NCBI GenBank assembly: GCA_016165875.1 | Contig: JABBOT010000022.1 | Span: 1,701,333 to 1,765,332, forward strand | Origin: Acanthopleura granulata | Taxonomy: Eukaryota > Mollusca > Polyplacophora > Chitonida > Chitonidae | Direction: 5' to 3' | Length of the DNA: 64,000 nucleotides | Shown here: positions 25,039 through 38,700 of the stretch, piece after piece | Layout of the letters: each line of letters opens with the position of its first letter | Numbering within the stretch: position 1 is the stretch's first letter | Program-made: the position numbers and the translations under genes | Notes under the pieces: model-generated | Database searches by the model: none | The model's input: only the letters and a program-made list of their open reading frames with translations | What the model was told of the DNA's origin: nothing

Positions 25039-26403
25039 CTGCTCCTGTGAATGGTGAGCTGAGCACGGAATAAGCAGCGAAGAGATATACGTAACCTACC
25101 TGGATTTAATGACGATGCAGGCACACTGCACGCGGGAACACCATACCATTGATGTAAAATGTCCTGCACAGTGATGTGAGGATGAGTTCAAGTTAATTCA
25201 GTTTTGAAATTTGTTCACTTGTATCAGTATTAATCCATCTTAATGGACTATATCAGTACATGAATTGTTAGAAGGAATGATGTATTTGCTTTGTGTTTGG
25301 CATCTTACGAATCTTTTATTCTTCTATTACACGACCACAGTACTTGAATGAGTGTGAGAAATGAGCTGGGATAACTTGACAAATTAGCTCGAGCTGGTTT
25401 CGATCGAATGGTTGAGCGGGGGGTGGGGGGGTTGAGGGTTGAAGGGAGGTTGGTGGGCTTCAGAGCAAAGAACTGCGAACCTTTAAAGGAATGGCTAGCA
25501 TAACTGGCCCGTGTCATCTGAGCGTTCACTTTAACTAGCGAGGCTATACTAAATGGCCTTTAAGTAATTTATATTTCTTCTCTGTTTTTTTTCCAGGCGG
25601 TCCTCGGACGCTTTAATCCAAGTAATATACATGCATGTAGGCCAAAGTGCAGCACATATAAGCCTTAATTTAACTTTCTATTTGCGGGCGTATGGGGATA
25701 AATTTTCGTCCCTCTCAGGGAGGTCCCGGCAAAGCTCGGCGGTATCAAAGGAAAATGTAAACCTAATTCGTTATCAGACACCACACAAGCGCCATGTTTC
25801 CGTATCTTTCTAATTAAATTTATTCGGACATCACTTACCACTATAATTCTATAGGTCTATGCCTATGCATGCTTTACGGACGGTGTTGACGAAGAAATGA
25901 GAGCCCGTTGCCTGCGGTGAGTGGCAGACCTGTAAATTCCGGGCCACTCTGAGTGGCAGTTATGAAATTTAGTAGCACACATTTCGTTGCAGACACGTTT
26001 CTGTTTCTTTAGAGAGCAAATGAATTAACAAATTCGAGGATTATTTTGTTCGCTTTTCTGACCGTTTTCGGGGTTATCACAGTTTCACTATCAGCATATA
26101 TTCAGATGTCGGGGGGGGGGGGGGTCTTCTTATATAGTTGGACTGCATGACACATTTGACGCGGATAAGTGGAAAAATCTGTGAGCCGTTAAAACAATCA
26201 AGGTGATAACGTTCGGTAAAAGATGTAAACATTCCACATATCGCGTGCATCTATATAGGCAGCAAACCGTAGACCGTAACTCAGACAAGACTGTCACTAA
26301 TATCCGGACAACGTTTCCATGTACACAAATTTACACAGAAAATGCCAGTGTGTGTTTAAACAGAATAACAAACGATAAGGATATGTTTGAATGTCTGTAT
26401 TAA

Positions 26404-26515
26404 TGGGATCTCTGTCTGGTTTCCTCCCACCGTAATGCTGGCCGCCGTCTTTTGAGTGAAATATTCTTGAGTACAACGTAAAACATCAACCAAGTCAATA
26501 AAAAAATAAATATTA
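26404..26515 (+). mobile_element. Family-1 SINE, 5'-truncated
   Basis: Starts inside the body (ctctgtctggtttcctccca), continues ataatgctggccgccgtc-like sequence, gaaatattcttgagtacaac, and ends gtaaaacatcaaccaa plus an A/T tail. 5' truncation is typical of LINE-driven retrotransposition. Confidence 0.85.
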
Positions 26516-27154
26516 ATGAGACAAACTAATTAGCCATGTCGCAATCAATTTCAAAGGACAAACGGAGAACTCCTCATAGTAAAAAAATGTTGAAACAACT
26601 AGATTTTTATCATCTTTAAGCAAAGAAAACGTTTTCATTACGGCAAATATTTTCTTCAAAACCACGGTATAGACAGGCTATGCAATAGCGCCTGTTGAGT
26701 ATAAAATGTTCTAGGAATTGTTTTTTTTTTTTGTCATTATTTTTTACTATTTTCTTTGTGGTGTAATAATTTTCATAGAAAATGCGGCCCTTGTATAGAT
26801 CTTGTACATTTGGGCTTATGTTTCAAGCTTTAAAGTATGATAGGCGTGTTATGCTCAAATCACTGTTCATCCAGTATAGTTCTGGTGCGCTTTTTAATAA
26901 GCAGGAATTTTACATAAAATATAAAACTTAGGCCCTGTATTGACCTATCAATGCTATGTATTCTGATAACGTTTCACAATATCTGCATGTAATTTGGTTC
27001 GTGTCTACTGCTGAGTAGGCCTGTCATGTCTGCCTTCAGTGCATGCTAGAATGCCGAATGGTTGACGAAAAAAAAAAAAAAAAAAGAGATCACCAAACGG
27101 ACCATTGCCGGAGGAAGTGGGGCCGTCGAACAGCGCGGCTATCCCGTTACGTCT

Positions 27155-27163
27155 TGGGTGGTC
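27155..27163 (+). promoter_or_regulatory. Perfect GLI/Ci consensus (TGGGTGGTC), intergenic
   Basis: Exact 9-mer, about 5.4 kb beyond the patched stop codon. About 0.5 exact matches are expected by chance in 64 kb on both strands, so a single match is weak evidence alone. Confidence 0.3.
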
Positions 27164-29095
27164 CACCAGCACACATGTTGGCTCTGTGGCATTAACGGTG
27201 TGACCTTTGCTAAGGAGGGTCACACGGAGACCGCCGATACTGCTTTAAACTATGTCACACTGATCGCTTTTGTGGCTTTCCTCTCAAGAGCGTGAGTCTG
27301 CATGCAAAGGTCATTACGAATGTATAATCTGTCTCCGTGCGGTAATTAAATTCCGCATGCCAGATTCACTGCGTACATTTTGTACACCAAACGAGTTCTG
27401 TTTTCCTTTGCTCTCCCAACTACATGCCTCTTATGAAAACTGGAGTTGTGACTTTAATTACAGGCTGTTTTGTGCTTTTAAGCCTCAAAGTGCCTAGTTA
27501 AAATTATTCGAGCATAAGATTTGTTTTTTCTTGGGCGGTATAACTATGCGCTGTACATGCACTACTTGACGTACACAGTATAAAGTGAACACGGCAAAAG
27601 GACTCCCTGTCGCACTCCCACAAGAAATTTCGTCTGACATTTGGCCATTTCACCAACAACCGACATATACCGAGTATATCAGGAGTCAAACTCCATTTTG
27701 ACTGAATTTCGCTCTTTTTTTTGTTAGTGTGGCCAGTACACAGCAGAAATTTGGACACGTTAGAATTTTTAGGGGTTATTTCAAGGATGCATGCACAAGA
27801 AATCGGCTTCGTCCATTTGGTTGTATGACGCACATGAATTTACGTTCATGATATACAGTTATTATATGTGAACCCAGGAACAAAATTTTTAGTGTACTCT
27901 TTTTAGCTAACATTTTCCGACAAATGATTGAATGTAAACCAATGGGACTTCACTTGATTTTGGGCAGATTGGTACATAAATTATGGCCTCATTTACCTAT
28001 TGATCTCACATTTTTCATATATTTTCGCGGGAAATTTTCTATCAGAGATTTAGAAACTGACTCATAGAATCCTTTGGAGTCGCAGAAGGCGTATAATGGA
28101 GTATATGTGACGATATTTCAGTCAGCGTAAGCATAACAAATGCTGATGCAGTTTTAGCTTCTCAAAAGAGATGCAAATGCAAACTGGACATAAACTAAAA
28201 TTCCTGCTCCCCGACAAGGGGATGATTTTTAAGACAAATGATCGTCTTGACACAAAAAGGCAAATACCAATGAGTTTTCTGTTTTAGAGAGTTTACATCA
28301 CTTTATTTAAAAAAAAAAAGTTCCAGTAACAAACTTTACTTTGATCACCCATGCATTCTTTTAAAGGATCGGTGACCTGACATGCGCAGATTCAATCAAC
28401 ACAACACTCATTCTATTACATTCATACCTCCTTGTAGTACAGGCCTCCTTGTTTTCAACGGTAACCGTAATTCCACAAAAGATCACCCTCCAACGCGATG
28501 GCGCAGTCTAGTTTGTATAGACTGAACTAACCTTTTTTATTTTCATTTGATTATTTCTGTGTTAACATCACTTTTTAAATTATCTATATAGGCACAAATC
28601 GTGACACGATCTTGCAGTAAGCAGTTCCCATGCAGTGCCCATATATTTATAAATACAATTTTGAAGTCTTACACTGGAGGTGACTGCGGTTTGAATCCGG
28701 ACCTCCTGCTTGCAGACAGAAGCTTTTTGTCACTTGGTTACTGCCAGTGTACCAAAAATCGTCAATGATCTCAAATAGAGTATACAAAGACTGAAATACT
28801 CAAAACTATCACCCTGAACTGCCGTTTACTTAAATGCTGGATAGATCGGGCCATCAACATTGGGCTCTCTCTTTAGTCAGTCTCCAACACGTGGGATTGT
28901 TCGAGGTTTTGCAGGATGTCAACAGTTCCTAATAACCATCAGTTTTCGCAATGCATAACGGCAACATTCAAAAGTTTAGTTGCCACTGAATACTTACAGT
29001 ACTCTCCGAATATGTTCACACTTCCATGACACTGGATATTTCTGAGAATCCACAATCGGAAAATGACTTATGACACGCTCAACACCCTAAAGCAG

Positions 29096-29415
29096 CCTAC
29101 ACTGGACGATGACCTTTAGCTCACCATCCTACACTGGAGAATGACCTTTGGCTCACTATCCTACACTGGAGGATGACCTTTTGCTCACCACCCTACACTG
29201 GAGGATGAACTTTAGCTCACCATCCTACGCTGGAGGATGACCTTTTGCTCACCACCCTACACTGGAGGATGACCTTTAGCTCACCATCCAACGTTGGAGG
29301 ATGACCTTTTGCTCACCACCCTACTCTGGAGGATGACCTTTAGCTCACCATCCAACGTTGGAGGATGACCTTTTGCTCACCACCCTACTCTGGAGGATGA
29401 CGTTTAACTCAACAC
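29096..29415 (+). repeat. 32-bp minisatellite, ten copies
   Basis: Unit cctacactggaggatgacct plus ttagctcaccat or tttgctcaccac. The last copies alternate the two versions, giving a 64-bp dimer. Confidence 0.92.
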
Positions 29416-32256
29416 ATCTTGTACATCTCTGGTCACCTCATACAAACACACATTATACAACAACTGGCTACCCTACACAACAGGGGCATCCCAAGGTTTT
29501 CTGTACACCATCTTTTTTTACAGGTTGAAATAATAAACACAACAGGTAATAATAAAAAATAAGTGGCCTATCACAGCCCGTGTGTGCCAGCATTTCTCTT
29601 ATACACTGATACATATATTTATATATAGACTTACTGATTCACATTATAACACCGTGATATGGACAAAATTGTGCGACTTGTGACGTCACACCAAAGGCTG
29701 AGGTATGTAAGAACAATATAAACTGAACAGTGTTCACGCAAGTGCTGAGTTCGAGCTCTTGTGGGGAACACTTGCACACAAATGATGCTTTATCATTTGA
29801 TACCAAATATTGCAATTCAAGATTCGAATCTTTCATATAGTATAAAAAAAAAATCCTTCTAATGACATATCCCACACTCTAGTATGTTCTCTTTCACACA
29901 TATACCCTTTAACTCTGCAGCAACACCCTCTCCCCAATCCAAACCCCTCCCACTGGAATCTTGCATTCAAATTTGACCTAACATGCTTGCATTTTCAGTG
30001 TGGTACTCATACTTAGAATATTCAAAATAATTACACAAAAGCAGAGTATGGCAGTGAGTTTATCAAATATGCTGAAAACATCAACACTAAAATCTCTAAT
30101 GCTGTCATTTTGTGCTTTTAATCCATGTTTCAGGTTATGCTTACATCCCAGCCCACCCCACGTTTAAATGAAACAGCTGTCATGTCTCTGCTGCAATTTT
30201 CCTACTGTTAGCAGACTAATTCTGGGATTATGTCAATTGCGTCTAGTCTGTGTTGCTTCCAACAGACATCGTCACTGGCAGTATTTCAATAAAGTAAAAA
30301 AAAAACCACAAAAACAAAAGAACTCACATTCTGTGGCTTATGTCATCAAAACACGTGCAAATTGTGCTATGTATGACTGCCCTTTTTTTCAGACATGTCA
30401 AAAACATAGCCAAATTAGCACACAAAGTTCTAAGCAAATTGGCCCCAGGGTGCCACAACTAGCATAAACCTGGTCACATTAACACGAGCTGTTGACTGTA
30501 AAGTGGTGAAACTGGACGGTTTAGAAAACTTGGAGGTATTAAGAAAGAAAAAGTGACCCAGTACATATGCATTCCCTTGATGTTAGCTTTTGGTCAAAAC
30601 ACATAAGCTACATGAAAAGAACAAAAAAAAACAACAAATTTATAGCACTAGCAACTGGCTAACTATCTTGTGACCTGAACAAAAGTTTAACATTTGCTGA
30701 CAATCATATTCATTACACATGTCTGAGCATAAGAAACATTGATTAGTTAATTAAGATGGTTACGCTAAGTTTACACTACTTTAAAAAATTATGGGTGCTG
30801 GAAAAATAGGATTTTTTCTTGTGTCAGGAATACTACAGCAGGGGTAGTTTTCAAGGCATTCTTTTTTAAAGACGCATAAACCCAGAATTTGCATTTACTT
30901 GTGATGACACCAATATTTTTGGTGAAAATACCTGTATGTAACATGTAATGGTTGCACAAAAATGCCCTGAATTCAAGAAACTGTAATAATAATATAATAA
31001 TAATAATAATTATGCCAACGATTTTGCAATAACAATGTTAAGTTGTGATAAATAAATAACAAAAAAAAAATGGTGACCAACACACATATACCTGCCTAAT
31101 TATATTCATTACATGATCAGGACCCCTGATAGGGGGTAAAAAATTGAAACGGCCATGAAATGTTTCTCCTCGAAACACTAAATTACCCGTAAAAACACAC
31201 AGCACATTTCACTGTCAGTTGGCCGCTTTGAAATACCACTGGTCAACAAAATTCGACTGGAGTTTGCTCCCTTAGTAGACTTTTTCGCCAGGTGGAGCTT
31301 TATGACTTTTCAACCTGTCAGCTGGTAATGAATATGGCCAGTTCAACCCTTTGGGAAAAGGGTACGTCAGTTTGGAAGCTTGGTAAGTCCTAACTCACTG
31401 ATGATCAGCCGCAGGCTTACAGTATCACAGACAAGACTGGCATAGCTATCCAAGCTGGAGATGCCTTAGCTGGCAGCATGGCTACCAAACGCACGAATCC
31501 TTGACTGGAGCCAGAACACAGAAGAGCCTCCAAAAAATGGAATCCAAACTTCACAGAAAAGTTTTCCATTTGCTGTGAATGTTATGAGCATGCAGACACA
31601 GCTGGACTCTTGTGTCTTCCAGTGGCAATGGTGGTTAAACTGTGGCAGCCAACGAGGTTGTTTCCTGCAGTAATACAGTTGACCAATCCTTCCTCAAAGT
31701 TCTGCATTTCGTTGCCATGACTGGTGAACCAGTCCACCTCTGCAGTCATGTGACAAACAGTGGGGATCCAATCAGCTGGCTTTCTGCAGTCTCCTGACTC
31801 ACTTGTCAGCCAATCAGCACACACCAGTCTAATATTACCAGCTGTCATGTGTAGATTCTCCAAATGTCTTATCCGTGGTCATTCAATCTGAAAGTCATCG
31901 ACAGACTTTATTCTAGCATGAAGATCCCCCAATAGAATAAGTTATAATCGGTATAAATATCGGTTTATATCTGTACATATTTTACACAGTCTTGACCAGT
32001 TAGCACCATTAATGTACTCTATACAGTTCCCTCTTGGTTCTGGCAGTCTGAAAGCAAAAACAACATTTGACATTATAAACATATTTTTAATGAGCTCAAG
32101 GATGGAAATTTATCTGCATACTTTTAAATTAAATAAGGAGTTACTAAGTGCCTCTTAAAACTTCATGAACTGGGTTTCTCCCTCTTTTTTTCTTTTCTTT
32201 TCTTTTTTCTTTTTCTTACAAACACTTATGAATGACAAATGAAAAATATAATATCC

Positions 32257-32262
32257 TTTATT
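32257..32262 (-). terminator. Candidate patched polyadenylation signal
   Basis: Reads AATAAA on the minus strand, 342 nt after the stop, with GT-rich aagtgtttgt about 40 nt further. Other candidates are at 31907-31912 and 28302-28307. Confidence 0.45.
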
Positions 32263-32603
32263 AATAGACGGTGTCTAATCCCGCAGGCATTTTCACATTT
32301 CGTAATGTATTATGAATTCCAGCTCATTTCTCATTTCGTAACACATGTTACACTTGAGTAATGCCACTATATGAATGTGACAGTTTTTGTCTTCTGGCAT
32401 CTCATCTCGCAATGCAGAAATCACGGTCGAATTCCACAAACATAGTTTGCTAATCTCTAACTGAAAATATATCTCTGGAGATTCAGATTATTTTAATGTG
32501 ATTTTAAACTGTGAATTAAAATCACATTTTTGATTTCACAAGCTGAGCTATTTTATGAAGATGGACTACTCGTTAACTCACAGTTTGTAGCCTAACTCAC
32601 CTG

Positions 32604-32746
32604 CTAACATTGACTACTGGACCCGGAGCCGGAGTCAGAATCAGCAGGATCTATCTCTTTTAACTTCCGCCGTTTGCTTTTGTAACTGTGTTCTTTCTCT
32701 TTACTGTTACTTCTGGTTCGACTGCTCTCTGGCTCTGAAAATGTAC
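32604..32746 (-). CDS. ptch: Patched exon w21 (last), C-terminal tail
   Basis: Acceptor TTCTTAG on the minus strand. Encodes [18 protein letters not shown], the basic cluster KSKRRKLK, then an acidic/serine end ([12 protein letters not shown]) and TAG at 32606-32604. Confidence 0.85.
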
Positions 32747-35700
32747 CTAAGAAAAAAAAAAAAAAAGAAAAAATTGAAAATACAGCAATTTATATGCAAT
32801 GTGTCCTTAAACAGCAATTTAAGAGGTTGTATGGTTGATTGCTGGAGGTTTGGTAAGCCTACACCCTGATCCTAGCGATGTAGATCCAGTATCCACATAA
32901 TGACAGAATGATCCATGCAGGATGGCTGCAGGATTACCAGATGATGTTGATATCACCAGGCTGCATGAGCTTACCACTGCACTGAATAAACCATTATCCT
33001 GTCAGCCAGGATTTGTGCAAGAGCACTGCATTCTACTGATAGGATAAAAGGGCTGACAATGTACAAGTATTAAGGACATAATAATCATCCATGTAGGATT
33101 TGAAGGTAATTCAGATGGGATGGGTTGGACATGAAGTCAGGTGCTAATCTATACATTTCCACCTAATGGTGATTTGTAATCTACACCAAAGCTTAGAAAA
33201 ACCTAAAGTTCATATTCGCTGGACTCCCAAAAGCTAAAGTTCATATTCGCTGGACTCCCAAAAGCTAAAGTTCTTATTTGCTGGATTCCCAAAAGCTAAA
33301 GTTCATATTCGCTGGACTCCCAAAAGCTAAAGTTCATATTTGCTGGACTCCAAAAAGCTAAAGTTCATATTCGCTGGACTCCACAAACCCTGTATGGGAA
33401 TGTTCCAAACTTCTCGTCAGAAGTCAAAAGTATTCTGCTTGCTCTCATCTCACATGTGTTCCAAATGATTCCCCAATAACCTTAAAAGTGTTCGTGTGTA
33501 GGAGACAAGGAGACTTACATGAACTGCTGGGCAGAGGTGTGTGGACTTCTACTTTGACTGTAGCAGTAGCCTTCACCCGGGTCACGTGTTTGGGGCCAGG
33601 CGGAGGTGTGGACGGAACAGAGCCAGGTGGTGTGCTCTGTGGTGAAATGGTAAAACAAATACCAAACACATCACACTTTGACCAATTCATGGCCATCAAA
33701 TAACAAAGACACATAATATGTCTTGATTAGTTCTGAAGTTCAGCAGCTGAGAAAATATACTCTTTGTACAAATATAGACACATTTTACTGCATATGCTAA
33801 ATAATGTCAAAATTCACCTTCTACAAAATGCTTAAGGAGAGAAAACACTTCACCATAACAATTCCCAGGATTGAAGACATGCTCACTAGTTTATATAACA
33901 GAGCGAATTTTCTCTTGCTTTTACTGAAATCAAAACAGGAATGGTTCCCCATGATTCATAGCACGTTAAATGTTATACCAAGCCAATCGCTGCATGAAAA
34001 ACGTAACTACGGAGCTGGCACTCACATTTCTACTGCTGGACCTGCTCTCGTACTGCACTCCTCCCGGTACTGTGGTGGTCTCCACGACAACCTCGGGCTG
34101 CACAATGATCTCGTGGGACGAGTACTGGGAGGAGTGCTCCTCCGTTATTGTCGTGAGAGAGATGTTTGAGGGGATTCGAGGGTATACCCTGCGACTGGTT
34201 GACCGTCCCGGCCGATCCACAGCCCTCGGGATGGGTTCGGGAGTGGGCGGAGCTATCCGGTCTTCATCTATCTTAGGTCGTACCTGTGAGTCGGAGTGTA
34301 AAATGCAATGTAATCCAGGTGAGCCTTTTTCAAAAGATACAAGGTTTAAAAAAATTTTTCGTCACACTGATGTTGCTCTCAAAGAACAGGAAATCCTTTT
34401 CCTTCTGTCCGTTTTCCAATGATGACCTTAACTGTCTGGGTTGGTATTCCACCAACTGATTGTACCTAATCAGTAGAATTCGGTTACAAAACTGCACTTT
34501 TTAACCAAAATATCCACAAGACGGGACAGGTCGTTGACAAGTTACACTACATCCACAATCTTCATGCAAGCTGTGGCTGGCCGTTCACTGTGGACAGGTT
34601 TCAGACTCGTATAGCTACATGCTATACGATGAGAACTGTTAAGGTGTTTCCAAGCTCAGCACACCAGGACATGAGCGACGGCTCTCCAGGGTGGTCTATA
34701 ACCTGCTGTGTTAAATGGTCTATTGACATGACTTTATAAACAGCGGAGTGGATACACTGGGCAGATTCACTCTGTTTCATGCAGTGAAACTTCAAGCGAC
34801 ACTCTAAAACGTATGTTAGGTTTTACATAGTAAGACACAGGTTAGCTGTGACTACTGGTGTGCTAAGTTGAGCGAGGCAGTTTTCAGGGGTGCCGGCTGT
34901 TGGGTGGGTGGGTGTTTGAGCTTGTCTACATACCTCCCCTTGTGGGCCCAAGATGGAGAGTAAAATAGGCAGCAGAAGGAGCCCATTGAGAAGTCCTAAG
35001 ATGACCAGGGCTGTGAGGACATTGAAGAAATACCTGAAATGAAGGACAAACTCTGTAAATTCTGGATAGAGTTCAGCAGTTCTGCTGACCTATAACAATA
35101 CTCTGCAGCCACCATTAGAGACAATGACAGCCTTCTAAGGCAGGCAGATCTGACTTCCAGATACTTTCCAACCCCCTCCTCATCTTATTTACCCTTATGG
35201 CCACAAACTTTCAACAGAAATGTCAGCCACTGTGGTAACTTGATACCTAGTGTCAAATTAGGTTATGGATTAGACTAACAAAGAGCATGTTAGTTGCGCC
35301 ACGGGAGCCTGCGGCTTGATTGGACCAAAGGGAACTTCACACCTGATGGGAGAAAACAAGTTTACTTGAGCTCTGACAAACGTGGAGTATTAATTTGTGA
35401 AGTCATAGATGAATGTGGTTACCGACATCTCATAATTATTGTATCTGGTAGTGGTACCAGCAGTTTGTTTAAAGCTTTCAGACAATGTCTGTGAACACAC
35501 GGTACTGCCACCAGTGTGTGCCAATTGGTAACTTGTCATGATATCTTTCTCCCAGAATGACTTACATATACATCGCCATACGGTTTTTATTTGCTGTTGT
35601 TCGGTGGATCAAATTAATGGAGTTTACAGTACTGCATTTATAACACTTAGCCTTTATTATTGGTTTGTTCCTTACAATACTTTCAAGTCTATAAAATCTA

Positions 35701-38700
35701 GGTCTATGTGCAATAATCAAACTTCTTTGCATTGTAAGTGACAACCGGCGCCGGGCATGTCGTTTACATATTGTCCGAAAATGGCAATGCACTTAAAGCA
35801 AAATGGTGTCACGCATTACACAAAGGCCGCACTGACCAAATTACTTGTAGTTCATCGATGTAGATGGACTCAGGATGCTATTGTTTTATTTTAAAATTCT
35901 CACCCTCATCGCAACTCTGAATCCATCACCTGAACTCAACAAAATTGCCGCAGATCCCGGAACTCCAGGTCGATGAAACTGCTCTCAATGAGGCCTGCGC
36001 TCATGTCACCAAAACTTACATATATTCAAAATCGACAAAAATGAAATTTTGTATGCTCTTTATCAGTTGTATTCTGAAGATTTAAGTAAAGCCTACAGAC
36101 GCCAATGAAAACGTCAAAGTTCTCAAGATGTTTTCGATGCCAGAACTCCGCTACATTTCAGGACCAAGAGTAGGCTTCAAGACTTCAAAATGGCTGCCAA
36201 CGGTGAGCCGTTTGGTACGCTCAATGTGCTCTCAGCTAATGTGACCACAAAACAGCTTCATCAGTAAAGGTATGTTTCAAGATTCAACCAGAAAATGACC
36301 ACGAAATGGGCAAAAAGAGGAGCCGTCTAGGTAAACTGATATATGTGTAGGTAAATGAGGCTTTTTGGGGGGCCGTGCAACCTGAAGCGATCATTAAGGC
36401 TTGTTTTTAACAACATCCATTGAGTGCAGTGCAGTTCAAGCACTGTATTTGTGGTGATGTTCCCAGGGACAGATCGGCGTAACCGATTTATCTGTCTGCC
36501 AACACCAACACGCGAATGATCGTTTCGTTCACGCCAAGTTTTGTGGCCTGTATTGTGAATAGCCCAGAAGTTAGAATGGCAAGTTTACAACAACACCACC
36601 AACAACGATAGAAACTAGTTTAATCCAACAACTTTTTCTGATAAAAATTCACCTCAAGAGGAATCTGCCTATGCCCACTGATGATTGCCGGCAGTCGATT
36701 ATTCTGGTGGTGGTAGTTTTGCGGTCATGACGGTGGGCACATTTGTTAGGCAATGTAGACAATTATATATATATTTATCTCGCTTGTCCACCATTAAGAC
36801 AACTTACACACATTGTTTTCTCTTCTCTAAAAAAGTCTAAATGATTGGACATAAAACACATAGCTATTTTATTTCTTGCAGTTTAGTTTTGGACATTTCT
36901 TTACCTTTTAATACAGTTAAAGTCCCTACATCCTCCCACAAATCCATAAGATATATAATCCTATCTGTTTACAGTTGACAAAAATGAGCACCAAAATTTT
37001 TAGATTCAGCTTCGGAGCTCTCACTATTTCAAGCCTTAACTTAAATCATTCAAATAAATATTTGCATTCATCCATTGGTCCATTACTGTCATGAATATAG
37101 GTGCCAGTAAGTAGGCCTGTAAATCCTAGATAAACACCATTGTGCTGAATGCCTGAAAATAAGACATACAAACTGATGCAAAAGCAAGCAGCTTGCATGC
37201 TCTAGGATGAATGGACAAGAACTAGGGTAAGGTATGCGAATGTATATTAAAATGTCATTCAAATGGATCCAATGATCAGATTTGGGCTTCAGGTGTCACA
37301 GCCTGTGATCCCATACCTGTCAGGAGCTGTTATAGCTACCTGTGTGGTCTGAACACCTCAGACACACACACCCCCCTCCACCCCCCACCTTCCCATTCTG
37401 CCTAAGCTAATGGGCTCACCTGCTTCTGGTGGGTACCCTTAGTTTTCTGTTCAGGGTGAGATGAAATAAAAAACAGGGGGAGGTGGGAGGAGGCAAAACA
37501 AGCCAAACAGTAATCTGCATTATGCTTTTTACAAGTGGGAGCTATCTTGTCCTTGTGGTGGGCTATTGTGCGAGGCGACAACGCAGCGAGGACAATCAAG
37601 GCAGGGACAATGGTTTGAGGGGCTCACTCCAAAGGACAACCTGCGACGACAATGGCCTCTCTCACGCGCCCCACCCTGCCCCCACTGCCGCATTATAATC
37701 ACACTTGTCCCCTATATCCAAACACGAGGTGTACCCTGTATAGGCCTAGGCGAGCCCACACCAGCCATGCAAGAAAATACATTTCCTCTAAATCATCACG
37801 GCTGTTAACAATGATCTATTTGCCACAGCCACCCTACCACAAACACACGTAAACATCATTTTAGCATCTGTTTTTTTTTTCTTCACAGTTTAACAAACCA
37901 CATTATTCGGCCATCACATACATCTCCTAAGCTTCTACCAGTCTCTTACGGGACCGGTAAGTCCCTGTCTACCAAATGAAAAGTTGGTTCGAAATCTCTC
38001 ATCTTGTATGCCGAGCTTCATGTGTGTTAGGAATTCAAGTTTGTTGGGCGAGTTAACTCTGCTTCATGTCTTAGCCCAACCCGGTGACATAATTTCAGCT
38101 ATCTCACACACAACTTGATTGGCCTTCCTATGGTAATACACAGAACTGGCATTGGAGCCATCTCACAAGATTAACGCTGTTTGGGCGAGACAAGGGTGGG
38201 TGCTCTCGCAAACTAATGCAAAATAACGCTAATAAGACGTGATATCCGGTAATCGCTACAGAATACACATCTGACAGACAGAAATGCGTGACCCCTTTTC
38301 AGTCAATTTTCCTTTGTTATTTTTCTGGATTTTGCTCACAAAAAACATAGGTGAATAGAGATTCCACCATACGCCAAGGGCGACTGCTCTCTGGTCTTAA
38401 GTTAAACCAAATTGCCCTACATCGGATGGTTGCCGTCGAGCCCAACAACAACAACATTCTACAGTACAGCGACTACTGGAAATCACATCCATTTAGCGTT
38501 AGTTTGTGACAGCACCCAACCATGTCTCGGCCAAAGAGCATTCACTTTGTGAGACGGCTCCAATGCCAATTTGGTTTATTACCACAGGAACGCCGATTCG
38601 CTTTATACTGATATAACAAACACAAGAACTATCTTAACTTAAGAAAGGAAAAGAACTTACTTGACAATAAAATCAAATTCTGATCCCACCAACATGATTA

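Larger units (their letters stand above)
23406..32240. other. Intergenic region between the convergent genes
   Basis: Contains the minisatellite at 23750, a hairpin at 24995, a truncated SINE at 26404, a GLI-type site at 27155, an A17-type run at 27069, a 32-bp array at 29096 and otherwise AT-rich sequence. No ORF resembles a known family. The right part, down to about 28300, could be a long 3'UTR of patched, since another minus-strand AATAAA lies at 28302-28307. Confidence 0.55.

Noticed and set aside
28675..28760. tRNA-like sequence with ggtttgaatcc B-box
   Set aside because: No cloverleaf could be drawn and no matching SINE body follows; too weak to call.
34020..34422. 150-residue plus-strand ORF
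   Set aside because: Antisense of patched exon w19, which has family similarity and proper splice sites on the minus strand.
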